Shown piece by piece: positions 8,801 to 15,802 of a stretch of 16,875 nucleotides of DNA. The notes below the pieces were generated by a model. It worked only from the letters and a program-made list of their open reading frames with translations, was not told where the DNA came from and searched no databases. Made by a program: the position numbers and the translations under genes. How positions within the stretch are numbered: position 1 is the stretch's first letter; the number at the start of each line of letters is the position of its first letter. Source of the DNA: Balneolales bacterium (GTDB lineage Bacteria > Bacteroidota > Rhodothermia > Balneolales > Natronogracilivirgulaceae); assembly GCA_007116685.1 (NCBI GenBank), contig SKIC01000119.1, forward strand, positions 1 through 16,875. Reading direction: 5' to 3'.

Positions 8801-9227
8801 CTTCGTGGATTATATCGGTGGGTTTATTGGAATGCGTTCCTATCCGTTTTTTGCGCTGGGTGGGAATACTACGGCATTCGCTCAATTCAATTACTACACA
8901 CCGCTAATCACGAATATCTATCGCCAATACGGACGCATTACCATGGATAACGTATTTCTTCGCTTATTTGCAGAGGCAGGTAATGGTTGGGGAGGTCCCT
9001 TAAACATCGATAACAATATCAAAAAAGGTTTGGGAGCGGAATTGCGGATTAGTATGAATTCCTATTACTTCTTCCCTTCCCGTTTGTTTATCAGTGGTGC
9101 ATACGGTTTTGATACCTATACGCTAACTTTCCCCGACACGTTTATCACTCCGGGTGCTTCGCCAACGGTTTCTTATGGAGGCGAGTTATTAATTAACTTT
9201 GGTTTACTATTTGATTTCGATTTCTGA
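5895..9227 (+). CDS. HEXXH peptidase domain, TolB-like propeller and C-terminal outer-membrane barrel fusion, 1110 aa
   Basis: Starts at GTG 5895, overlapping the previous stop (GTGA); the start is supported by a signal peptide at once (MRLFSLLLAILLFPAAFATAQ). Residues ~35-300 are a gluzincin-type (peptidase MA-like) domain: HELVH at 128-132 with the third ligand likely Glu188 in WMAEGTAQF, so the zinc site looks intact. Residues ~325-600 contain PD40/TolB-like propeller blades (SFSPDGESLVYS, WHPDGNRLYFS, VSPDGEFLYFS). Residues ~700-1110 are strand-rich and end in a terminal Phe (INFGLLFDFDF), like the Omp85/BamA surface-antigen barrel. Proteins of this layout are often labelled biopolymer transporter Tol or PD40 protein, which understates the peptidase domain. 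Location is inferred as outer membrane. A His-rich insertion sits at residues 371-385. The next gene overlaps by one base. Confidence 0.82.
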   Translation: MRLFSLLLAILLFPAAFATAQLSPQFYSFPYNHLDWYTIESDHFLVHFQEGNSRPAQVTSRIAEEIYGPVTELYDYVPDQKINIVLIDRFDFSNGAAYFYDNKIEIWLPSLDTPLRGTHNWLRNVITHELVHIIQLQVSMKQSRRRPASYLQWLSYEDVRRPDVLYGFPSGFISYPFSGISMPAWMAEGTAQFMTENLNYDYWDSHRDMLLRSNILDGTYLSLEKMGTFHSKTSMERELVYNMGFDLTRYISETFGQQAVADVSREFSNRGVFDVRKAIKNVTGIDGREVHRNWIEDRKQQYLEQIAELELSEFEYIEEEGFFNFFPTFHNDNQSIAYLTNRGRHDARLTLVMKDLENNETKTAFHLPRILHHNHSHHGGSCHDDPLNIERVSTSFSFSPDGESLVYSKITQNRYGEEYRDLFLYDIKENESQQLTKSGRIMDPAWHPSEKKVAAVQLYDGSANLVIYDMDADSIQRLTHFEHSEQSYRPVWHPDGNRLYFSYADVSMRGIYEFDIRTGEKQPVLASLHVDYRDPFVSPDGEFLYFSSDFSGIYNIYRMPLLGGDKVQITEVSGGAFMPVVDNEGTLIYSGFTSGGYKIKKHKPSNARVIPFDAEPVVRNQRFDAREIEPLNLFNDANIEPFSELAISVADTGRYQFTLPTRGSSAREFYAYEDQFTSFSFFPVLRFDNYSQPRGSNRSLLRDGKIGRLGENLWRDSKIGVYGSSRSMLENFTLFGGFLIGPGSRDSDGIDDFFRPGRLVSLDRDAFLTLEYTGLPFIQRHWSPTVSLSLFNIRRNVENGLQIEEFPCTACLPDTTFTDIAYDIFQFEASLISKLNRFSLVELGYYHSPYRVSTEPFFSREFREVIAGSTARYFIGNTYTAAYVIEMEEYHRFSAAAMQGLRAQIRYSYEPSRLLDGYDIRDGTLIPVYNNFKNHSVELEAMYGFRIRNEFVSVRGRFFSYFNPLDEYFFVDYIGGFIGMRSYPFFALGGNTTAFAQFNYYTPLITNIYRQYGRITMDNVFLRLFAEAGNGWGGPLNIDNNIKKGLGAELRISMNSYYFFPSRLFISGAYGFDTYTLTFPDTFITPGASPTVSYGGELLINFGLLFDFDF

Positions 9228-10177
9228 TGAGAAAAGTAATTTCCATTTTATTGTTCATACTTCTTTTTTGTGGCACAAAATTCAGTCATGCTCAGTTTTG
9301 GGATGAGAGTTTTGATCCCACTGTAGAGCAAAATATCAGTTTATCTGACTTCCACAGCCACGAAGTTCACCGTAATATTTCTCTGAGAAATGCTGAGCCT
9401 TCCGCAACTTTCCTTCAAACCATCGGCAATAATCCGGGATTAGCCTTTGCCTCCTCCCTTGTGTTACCTGGTTTAGGTCAGGCGGCAAATGATCAATGGA
9501 TTAAAGCCGGAATCTTTGCTGCTATTGAAATCACTGCCATTACCTTATTCGCCATAAACGAAAACAGAGGCCGAGATGGCGAACGACTCTATCAGGATTT
9601 CGCTCATGATAACTTCAGTGTTATCCGATACGCACAATGGATGATTGAATACAACGCATTAAACGGTAATCCATTCGATTTCAGCAATTTAACCACCGAT
9701 GGTAGTAACATCATGGATTTGATGGATAGCGAATTCAATTATCGCCAGGAATGGCAACTTATTAATCTGGACATTCTGAATAATCTAGAAAGGCATACAC
9801 TTTATTATGACGGAACAGGCGTTGGTTTTTCTCACTATTTAGATGGATTCGGCTCTCAGCAATATTATGAGCTAATATCTAAATATTTTCAGTACGGACC
9901 AGGTTGGGCTGATTGGTGGACAGATGACAGACAATTTGTTTTGATACCGGACAGAAGTTTTGCCACACCGAAATTTCTCAGGCATGCACAAATCGGTGAT
10001 CAATTCAATCGCGAATTAAAATTCGCACGATATATGATCATGGCTCTCGCCATGAATCACTTTGTTTCTGCTTTTGATGCTATGTTAAACAGCAAACTGC
10101 AAAATCAAAGACTTCAGGCCAGCGTATATATGGACAGGTTCCAAAACCCACTTCTATCTATAGGATATTCTTTTTAG
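9227..10177 (+). CDS. DUF5683-like exported or membrane protein, 316 aa
   Basis: The ATG shares its first base with the TGA of the preceding gene (TGATG), which indicates translational coupling. The N-terminus is a signal peptide or anchor (MRKVISILLFILLFCGTKFSHAQ). Residues 70-86 read 'PGLAFASSLVLPGLGQA' and are followed by a hydrophobic segment (WIKAGIFAAIEITAITLFAI, 91-110). Near the end is another hydrophobic helix with 'MNHFVSAFDAML' (about 275-286). This pattern, an 'S-x-x-x-PGLGQ' motif, a helix pair and a C-terminal 'NHxxSAxDA', resembles the DUF5683 family of Bacteroidota, whose function is not known. The middle part (115-260) is rich in aromatic residues and has no motif that I recognise. 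Its coupling to the peptidase-propeller-barrel gene suggests a shared envelope role, but that is inference only. Confidence 0.6.
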   Translation: MRKVISILLFILLFCGTKFSHAQFWDESFDPTVEQNISLSDFHSHEVHRNISLRNAEPSATFLQTIGNNPGLAFASSLVLPGLGQAANDQWIKAGIFAAIEITAITLFAINENRGRDGERLYQDFAHDNFSVIRYAQWMIEYNALNGNPFDFSNLTTDGSNIMDLMDSEFNYRQEWQLINLDILNNLERHTLYYDGTGVGFSHYLDGFGSQQYYELISKYFQYGPGWADWWTDDRQFVLIPDRSFATPKFLRHAQIGDQFNRELKFARYMIMALAMNHFVSAFDAMLNSKLQNQRLQASVYMDRFQNPLLSIGYSF

Positions 10178-10196
10178 AGATTTCGTACCTTTAGCC

Positions 10197-11024
10197 ATGC
10201 TTACATTACTCAGAGAAACACGTATTTACATCCTAATAATCAGTATTGCACTATTTGGAGCATTAACCTTGTTCACAATGGACCGCTTGGTTATGCCCAT
10301 GTACACGAATTACAATACCGGAATAACCGTACCGGATGTAACTCATCTTAGTTTAGAGGAAGCCCAGGAATTGCTCACCAGCAAAGGCTTTCGTCACGAA
10401 ATTGTAGCGCAACGAGCTCATGATGCCTTCCCACCCAACTATGTAACCGACCAAACTCCTGATCCTGAAGTTATCGTAAAGCCGAATCGTAAAGTTTATC
10501 TAACGGTAAACACGAGTACTCGTCCTCTGATAACCGTTCCTGATGTGATTAATTTATCCCAAAGAAATGCTGAAATTCAGTTACAGAATTTTGGTCTACG
10601 AGTGGGAAATATCAGTTACGAATCTTCCCGTTTCAGAAGCACCGTTTTGCGACAGTCTGTTCGTCCCGGAGCAAATGTTGAACGCGGCACCGTTGTGGAT
10701 TTGGTTGTAAGCGATGGTCTTGGAAGCCGAATGGTTGAGCTGCCGGATATTCGTGGAATGCGTGTAGCAGAAGGTCAGCAACAACTTCGTATTAATGGTT
10801 TGAGAATAGGATCTATTCGTTTTGAGGTGACCAGAAATCAAGAGCCAAATATTATTTTGGATTATGACCCCAAAGATTCTGAAGTATTTGAAGGTACTAC
10901 GATTGATTTGGTGGTATCAGAAGCGCCCGACAGAGTGGAAGAAATGGAGACCGGAGCCATTGATTTAGAAGAACAAGACGTGGATTCGAGCGAAGAAGAG
11001 GAAGATACCGAAGAAGAAAGCTGA
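10197..11024 (+). CDS. Membrane-anchored protein with three PASTA domains and acidic tail, 275 aa
   Basis: One transmembrane helix (about residues 10-27, YILIISIALFGALTLFTM) is followed by three PASTA repeats: about 44-105 (VPDVTHLSLEEAQELL), 112-173 (VPDVINLSQRNAEIQL) and 180-242 (LPDIRGMRVAEGQQQL). Each ends in the usual 'G-x-x-V/I-x-L-x-V' strand. The C-terminus (about 248-275) is strongly acidic (SSEEEEDTEEES). PASTA domains are known to bind peptidoglycan stem peptides or lipid II, or to act as spacers. No kinase or transpeptidase domain is attached, so this is a stand-alone protein, as is common in Bacteroidota. Topology is predicted as cytoplasmic N-terminus with PASTA repeats in the periplasm. 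The gene starts 19 bases after the preceding stop and could share its transcript. No clear ribosome binding site is visible. Confidence 0.85.
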   Translation: MLTLLRETRIYILIISIALFGALTLFTMDRLVMPMYTNYNTGITVPDVTHLSLEEAQELLTSKGFRHEIVAQRAHDAFPPNYVTDQTPDPEVIVKPNRKVYLTVNTSTRPLITVPDVINLSQRNAEIQLQNFGLRVGNISYESSRFRSTVLRQSVRPGANVERGTVVDLVVSDGLGSRMVELPDIRGMRVAEGQQQLRINGLRIGSIRFEVTRNQEPNIILDYDPKDSEVFEGTTIDLVVSEAPDRVEEMETGAIDLEEQDVDSSEEEEDTEEES

Positions 11025-11064
11025 ATCCCTCGCTACCTAATTCTTCCTTCCTAAACTGATATAA

Positions 11065-11090
11065 GTCATGTTTTCACGTGACATGAGTCA
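11065..11090. promoter_or_regulatory. Candidate CRP/FNR-family operator upstream of hemN
   Basis: TGAC-ATGA-GTCA at 11079-11090 is a TGA-N6-TCA palindrome of the kind bound by CRP/FNR-family regulators, including the HcpR subgroup with TGAC-N4-GTCA cores. A further inverted GTCA at 11065-11068 pairs with TGAC 11079-11082, and TCATGT/ACATGA arms (11066-11071, 11081-11086) overlap. The site lies 63 bases before the hemN start. In several proteobacteria hemN is controlled by FNR-type oxygen sensors, so the position fits. No regulator gene is present here, and a chance palindrome cannot be excluded. Confidence 0.4.
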
Positions 11091-11153
11091 TAGCGAACCC
11101 GCTATTGTTTGTTGTACTTTAACGCCTGAACATAGAAAATGTAGGCTTTAGGA

Positions 11154-12533
11154 ATGACTCATACTAACAAACAACTTGTATCAAAATATAGTAAACCCGT
11201 ACCAAGATACACATCTTACCCAACTGCACCACAGTTTATTCCGGTAAGTGCACCTGACAGGCAACGAATAAATGAATATATCTTTCATAGAAATAATGAA
11301 GCGAGAGACATTTCTATTTATTTGCATCTGCCCTTTTGTAAATCACTTTGCTGGTACTGTGGATGCAATACCGTAATCTCTCGTCAGCAAGAAGTAAGTG
11401 ATGTTTATCTGACGTATCTGGAAAAAGAACTCAAACGGCTTGCAAGCTTGATGAATTCAGATAATAAAGTAGTGCAATTGCACTATGGCGGTGGTACTCC
11501 AACCTATTTATCTGATTTGCAACTACTGCAACTCGGCAAACTTTTGAATTCTTATCTCAAAATATCATCGGATGCCGAAGCAGGTGTTGAGATTGATCCC
11601 AGAACCTTAACTTTGAAAAAGGCAGCGGCACTTCGCAAAACGGGATTCAACCGGGCTTCTATTGGTGTGCAGGATGTGAATGAGGATGTGCAGAAAGCCA
11701 TCAACAGAATTCAACCATCTTACATGAACCGCGATTCGTTTAAAATGCTCCGCGATACCGGTTTTGAATCTTTGAATGCGGATTTGGTTGTAGGCTTGCC
11801 TTTACAAACCATGGAAAGCTTCCGTGATACCATCCGCGAGGCCATTACCTATCAACCGGATCGTTTTGCAGTATTTAATTATGCGCACGTTCCGTGGATA
11901 AAACCAGCTCAAAAACTTCTGGAAAGACATCCACGACCTGATGCCTATCTGAAATTTGAAATGATGCACATGCTTGCCGAGGAGTTATCTAAGGCAGGTT
12001 ATATAGCGATTGGAATGGATCACTTCGCATTGCCAAACGATGATTTGGTGTTGGCACAACTGAATGGAACACTACAAAGAAATTTCCAGGGCTACAGTAC
12101 CAAAGACGATATTGATATATACGGTTTAGGAGTATCATCCATTTCAAAAGTGGGTAGTATGTATTACCAAAATAAACCGGATATCAATGAATACTACACG
12201 CAATTAGATGAAGAGAAACTTCCCTATCATAAATTCTATCTGATGAGTGAGGAAGATGAATTACGGTCATGGATTATCATGAGAACCATGTGCGATATGC
12301 AGTTGGATTTCAGAAAATTATCCCACCGCTTTGATATTCATTTCCGCACTTATTTTGAAGAAGAATGGGATTTACTCAGAAATTTCGAAAAAGAAGGCTT
12401 AGTTGAATTGTCTGATGCCAACTTGAAAATTACAGACAAAGGAAAACCCTTCATCCGAAATATCGTCTCAATTTTTGATATTTATTTAAATCAAGGCGAA
12501 GATAATAGTACACGCTACAGCAAGTCTTTGTAG
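11154..12533 (+). CDS. hemN: Oxygen-independent coproporphyrinogen III oxidase (HemN), 459 aa
   Basis: A radical SAM enzyme that decarboxylates two propionate side chains of coproporphyrinogen III to give protoporphyrinogen IX without oxygen, in the cytoplasm. It has the HemN N-terminal stretch 'RYTSYPTAPQF' (18-28), the radical SAM cluster motif FCKSLCWYCGC with Cys62, Cys66 and Cys69 as cluster ligands and Cys71 following, as in true HemN rather than the HemW-type homologues, and 'LHYGGGTPT' (about 108-117) for S-adenosylmethionine binding. 'GVQDVNEDVQKAINRIQ' and 'NADLVVGLPLQT' are further family segments. Length is that of typical HemN (about 450-460). The ATG at 11154 is preceded by AGGA. 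It has 129 bases of its own upstream region with a candidate CRP/FNR-type site and is convergent with ald, so it is probably a single-gene unit. Confidence 0.95.
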   Translation: MTHTNKQLVSKYSKPVPRYTSYPTAPQFIPVSAPDRQRINEYIFHRNNEARDISIYLHLPFCKSLCWYCGCNTVISRQQEVSDVYLTYLEKELKRLASLMNSDNKVVQLHYGGGTPTYLSDLQLLQLGKLLNSYLKISSDAEAGVEIDPRTLTLKKAAALRKTGFNRASIGVQDVNEDVQKAINRIQPSYMNRDSFKMLRDTGFESLNADLVVGLPLQTMESFRDTIREAITYQPDRFAVFNYAHVPWIKPAQKLLERHPRPDAYLKFEMMHMLAEELSKAGYIAIGMDHFALPNDDLVLAQLNGTLQRNFQGYSTKDDIDIYGLGVSSISKVGSMYYQNKPDINEYYTQLDEEKLPYHKFYLMSEEDELRSWIIMRTMCDMQLDFRKLSHRFDIHFRTYFEEEWDLLRNFEKEGLVELSDANLKITDKGKPFIRNIVSIFDIYLNQGEDNSTRYSKSL

Positions 12534-12578
12534 CAATTTATTGAGCTTGACCTCAAAATGAGCCTCCGTTTCCAGGGC

Positions 12579-12634
12579 AAAAAAAAGCCCAACGAATCGG
12601 GGGCTCAACCTTTTATAGTTGTGATTCGTTGGGT
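12579..12634 (-). terminator. Rho-independent terminator of ald
   Basis: Perfect 11-bp arms CCCAACGAATC (12588-12598) and GATTCGTTGGG (12623-12633) enclose a 24-base loop that can itself pair further (CAAC 12606-12609 with GTTG 12618-12621). On the minus strand the stem is followed within one base by eight T (A8 at 12579-12586), the classic intrinsic terminator form, starting 35 bases after the ald stop. On the plus strand no T tract follows, so it would act mainly on ald. Confidence 0.85.
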
Positions 12635-12668
12635 CAGGGGGAAAGTTACTAAAGATACTAAGTCTGGT

Positions 12669-13787
12669 CTAATCTGCCAACACTTCTTCTGTGCCTACAA
12701 ACGGCATATCAAAAGCAGCAGCGACATCTTTATATGTAATTTTGCCATTGGCAATGTTCAGACCATATTCTAATTCTTTGTTTTCTCTGATAGCCTGCTT
12801 CCATCCTTTATTCGCGAGTTGAATCGCATAAGGAAGGGTCACATTTGTCAATCCGAGAGTAGATGTATAAGGAACAGCTCCAGGCATATTAGCCACGCAA
12901 TAATGAATAACATCATCAACTACATAAATTGGGTTGTCGTGAGTAGTTGGCTTGGCCGTTTCTACGCAACCGCCCTGATCAATTGCAACGTCTGCAATTA
13001 CAGAACCCGGCTTCATCGAAGAAAGCATATCACGCTTAATTAACCATGGCGCTTTGGCACCGGGAATTAAAACACCACCGATTACCAAATCCATTTTAGG
13101 TAAATACTCACGAATATTTGTTTCTGTGGAATAAATGGTGGTTACATTCTTAGGCATGATATCGTCCAGATAACGCAATCTCGGAACACTGATATCCATT
13201 ATCGTTACATTAGCACCCATTCCGGCAGCCATTTTTGCGGCATTTACGCCTACAATTCCACCACCTAAAACCAATACATTGGCTGGTTTAACTCCGGGTA
13301 TACCACCAAGTAGAATCCCTAAACCGCCTTGTGCTTTTTCAAGATATTTCGCGCCCTGCTGTACAGACATTCTACCGGCAACCTCACTCATCGGTATCAA
13401 TAGAGGCAGAGACCTGTCAGTTTTTTCAACTGTTTCGTAAGCAATTGCAATACATTTGGAATCTACAACAGCCTTAGTCAGTTCTTCACTGGCCGCAAAA
13501 TGGAAATAGGTAAAAATAATCTGACCTTCTCGCATTCTTGGGTATTCTACTGCGATAGGCTCTTTGACTTTCATAATCATTTCAGCTATTTGCCAAACTT
13601 GTTCAACATCATTCACAATTTCGGCTCCAACCGCTGTGTACTCTTCGTCAGCAAAACCACTGCCAACACCGGCACCTGCCTCAACAATAACAGAATGCCC
13701 TCTATTGATTAATTCCTGTGCTCCACCAGGAACAAGCGCTACCCTATTTTCATGGGATTTGATTTCCTTTGGTACTCCGATTAGCAT
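12669..13787 (-). CDS. ald: Alanine dehydrogenase, 372 aa
   Basis: Catalyses the reversible NAD-dependent oxidative deamination of L-alanine to pyruvate and ammonia. The N-terminus 'MLIGVPKEIKSHENRVALVP' is characteristic. Residues known from the family are all at their usual positions: Arg15 and Lys75 for pyruvate binding, His96 and Asp270 for catalysis. The Rossmann motif GGGIVG is at 175-180, with Asp198 at the end of the second strand for the NAD ribose. 'HYCVANMPGAVPYTSTLGLTNVTLPY' near 308-333 is a further family block. Length is the usual 370-375. The gene is convergent with hemN and divergent from the DUF58 gene, with 165 bases between starts; I see no promoter there that I would assign with confidence. 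Pyridine nucleotide transhydrogenase subunit A is related, but the length and the intact catalytic residues favour alanine dehydrogenase. Confidence 0.96.
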   Translation of the reverse strand: MLIGVPKEIKSHENRVALVPGGAQELINRGHSVIVEAGAGVGSGFADEEYTAVGAEIVNDVEQVWQIAEMIMKVKEPIAVEYPRMREGQIIFTYFHFAASEELTKAVVDSKCIAIAYETVEKTDRSLPLLIPMSEVAGRMSVQQGAKYLEKAQGGLGILLGGIPGVKPANVLVLGGGIVGVNAAKMAAGMGANVTIMDISVPRLRYLDDIMPKNVTTIYSTETNIREYLPKMDLVIGGVLIPGAKAPWLIKRDMLSSMKPGSVIADVAIDQGGCVETAKPTTHDNPIYVVDDVIHYCVANMPGAVPYTSTLGLTNVTLPYAIQLANKGWKQAIRENKELEYGLNIANGKITYKDVAAAFDMPFVGTEEVLAD

Positions 13788-13952
13788 GAGTATAATCTTT
13801 AAGTATTAATTTTTGTGATGCTCAGAAAATACAAATCAAAAACGGATTTTTAGTAATCAGCGACACTAAATTACAACTTGTAAAAAATCCATCCGGAAAT
13901 ATAACGTTACTAAGTTTTTCTGTTAAAGCATGGACTCCTATATTCCAGTCAA

Positions 13953-14828
13953 ATGATATCTAAGGAACTATTTGCGAAAATCAGGTCTCTTGAAATACGC
14001 TCCAAAGGGTTAGTCAACGAACTCTTTAGTGGAGAGTATACATCTGCGTTTAAAGGTAGAGGTATGGCTTTTTCAGAAGTACGCCCGTATCAATTTGGGG
14101 ATGATATCCGAGCCATCGACTGGAATGTAACTGCTAGAAATGATGAGCCTTACATCAAAATTTTTGAAGAAGAACGCGAACAAACACTGATGCTCTGCGT
14201 GGATATTTCCAAAAGTGGCGTATTTGGATCCCAAAAACAAAGTAAACGAGACCTCTCTGTTGAGCTATGTGCTGTTCTGGCTTTTTCGGCTATTCGCAGC
14301 AATGATAAAGTGGGCTTGGTCCTTTTTTCTGATGTAATCGAGAAAGTCATCCCACCAAGAAAAGGACGCTCACATGTTATGCGTCTGATTCGTGAAATGC
14401 TGGTAACCCAACCAACGGGTAGCGGAACTGATGTAGAAAAAGCTCTTGGCTACGTCAATGGAATGATGAAAAGACGATCCATTGTAGTTTTAATCAGTGA
14501 TTTCAGGGCTACACCCTACGAGAAGCAGTTGAAAATCACCAACAAACGGCACGAATTAGTTTCGTTTATTATCAATGATCAGCTCGAAGAACAACTTCCT
14601 AATTTAGGCGTGATTCCAGTAAAAAATGCTGAGAATGGGTCCACCTTATTCATCGATAGTTCCAGCACCACGTTTCGTGAGGCATTTCACACCTATCAGA
14701 GCAAGCGAAATACAGAATTACAAGAATTCTTCCGGAAAAATAAAATTGATGCGCTTCCTCTATACACAAATAGCTCCTTTATTGAGCTTTTAATCTCATT
14801 TTTTCACAGACGCCATCAACGCAGATGA
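13953..14828 (+). CDS. DUF58 domain protein of the Bat locus, 291 aa
   Basis: Carries the DUF58 signature 'FSEVRPYQFGDDIRAIDWNVTAR' (40-62), followed by a vWA-like fold with a MIDAS-type DxSxS (Asp84, Ser86, Ser88 in DISKSG) and 'DKVGLVLFSD' near 118-127. It has no transmembrane segment and is predicted to be cytoplasmic. In Bacteroidota and many other bacteria such genes sit between moxR (AAA+ ATPase) and batA; here it is the first gene of the run and moxR is not upstream, where the divergent ald lies instead. It overlaps the next gene by four bases (ATGA). The biochemical role of the family is not established; a chaperone-like or metal-dependent assembly role together with MoxR is proposed in the literature. 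Confidence 0.9.
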   Translation: MISKELFAKIRSLEIRSKGLVNELFSGEYTSAFKGRGMAFSEVRPYQFGDDIRAIDWNVTARNDEPYIKIFEEEREQTLMLCVDISKSGVFGSQKQSKRDLSVELCAVLAFSAIRSNDKVGLVLFSDVIEKVIPPRKGRSHVMRLIREMLVTQPTGSGTDVEKALGYVNGMMKRRSIVVLISDFRATPYEKQLKITNKRHELVSFIINDQLEEQLPNLGVIPVKNAENGSTLFIDSSSTTFREAFHTYQSKRNTELQEFFRKNKIDALPLYTNSSFIELLISFFHRRHQRR

Positions 14829-15802
14829 TAGTAAAAATCCTTTTAACGCTACTCTTATTTGCGACTTTAGTATCTGATACTTTAGCACAGAATGCTTTTG
14901 TATCAACAGACAAAGATACCGTGGCGGTTGGCGATATTTTGCGTTACAGTATCGTTATTGAAAATCCCGATAGTCAGCCATTACTATTTCCGGACAGCAC
15001 AGCCTTTGGCGACGACCTGGAGTTTGTAAACCGCCGGATGTTTCGCTCAAATGGCGTTGATAGCGTGGTTTATAGATTACAGTTTTTTGGCACTGAGGAT
15101 AGTTCAATTCCTGAATTAGCTATTTTTTACCAAAACTATTCAGATTCCATTTTTGCCTTACTCCCGGATTATCCCCTTTATTTTCAAAGTTTAATTGCCG
15201 GAGAAGACGAAGAACTACGTCCTTTGAAATCCATTTATTCTTTTAGCAGGTCTGTGTGGCCCTCTATATTCTGGTTACTGATTTTAGCGGGAGTTTTGTA
15301 TGCCGGATGGTACTATTATCAAAAGTATAGAACCAAAGAGCCGGAAGTGATTGAACCACTGCCTCCCCCGCCTCCGCCCAAACCGTTTATCAATCCCCTT
15401 GATACACTTCGCGAGACTCTGGAAAAACTCACCACTAAGTACACAGAGTCCGTTCCAGACAACAAAACGTATTTTTCTGATTACAGTGAGGCTATTCGAA
15501 CCTATCTCGAAGAGGTCTATGAAATACTGGCGCTAGAATCTACAACTTCAGAAATTTTGAGGATGCTACGAACTAATTATGCGCATGAAGACGTAATCAA
15601 ACTTACCTCAGATATTCTAAAATTATCCGATATGGTGAAATTTGCAAAGTTTGAACCCTCTGAAAAAGATCGTCAATTCATTTCAGATCAGGCACAAGCA
15701 TTTTATGAATATGTGAGTCATCACGATACGCATCGTATTGAAGCCTTACGCCGTAGATTCAATGCTGAGCAGGAATCTCAAAACGAGGGAGTTTTGGAAT
15801 GA
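14825..15802 (+). CDS. BatD-like membrane protein with proline-rich linker, 325 aa
   Basis: A signal peptide (MIVKILLTLLLFATLVSDTLAQ) is followed by an Ig-like N-terminal domain (about 23-125; 'VSTDKDTVAVGDILRYSIVIENP'), similar to the repeats of BatD proteins, which place a 'vavGe' motif near the start. A transmembrane helix (about 145-165) leads to a run of seven prolines (180-186 region) and an alpha-helical C-terminal domain (190-325) like the DUF4381-type cytoplasmic tails seen in Bat loci. It is much shorter than full BatD (about 600 residues), with one Ig-like domain. Predicted topology is periplasmic N-terminus and cytoplasmic C-terminus. ATGA overlaps join it to both neighbours, so it is translated together with the DUF58 protein and BatA. 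I do not assign a symbol because the family name for this form is not certain. Confidence 0.65.
   Translation: MIVKILLTLLLFATLVSDTLAQNAFVSTDKDTVAVGDILRYSIVIENPDSQPLLFPDSTAFGDDLEFVNRRMFRSNGVDSVVYRLQFFGTEDSSIPELAIFYQNYSDSIFALLPDYPLYFQSLIAGEDEELRPLKSIYSFSRSVWPSIFWLLILAGVLYAGWYYYQKYRTKEPEVIEPLPPPPPPKPFINPLDTLRETLEKLTTKYTESVPDNKTYFSDYSEAIRTYLEEVYEILALESTTSEILRMLRTNYAHEDVIKLTSDILKLSDMVKFAKFEPSEKDRQFISDQAQAFYEYVSHHDTHRIEALRRRFNAEQESQNEGVLE

Noticed and set aside
10038..10055. 7-bp inverted repeat TCATGGC/GCCATGA with a 4-base loop
   Set aside because: It is inside coding sequence for a conserved-looking helix (MIMALAMNH), has no T tract and is short enough to be chance.
10186..10193. TACCTTTA, resembling the Bacteroidota -7 element TAnnTTTG, just before the PASTA gene
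   Set aside because: It has one mismatch, no -33 element at the right distance, and would leave almost no leader before the ATG.
12575..12590. GGGC-A8-GCCC hairpin
   Set aside because: A four-pair stem; it competes with the 11-bp ald terminator stem, and the A8 is better explained as that terminator's U tract.
12558..12773. 71-codon plus-strand ORF after hemN
   Set aside because: It runs through the ald terminator and then antisense to ald coding sequence; composition and product look like a shadow.
13788..13952. Possible promoters between ald and the DUF58 gene
   Set aside because: The region is AT-rich and must hold divergent promoters, but I found no TAnnTTTG or -35/-10 pair at credible spacing on either strand.
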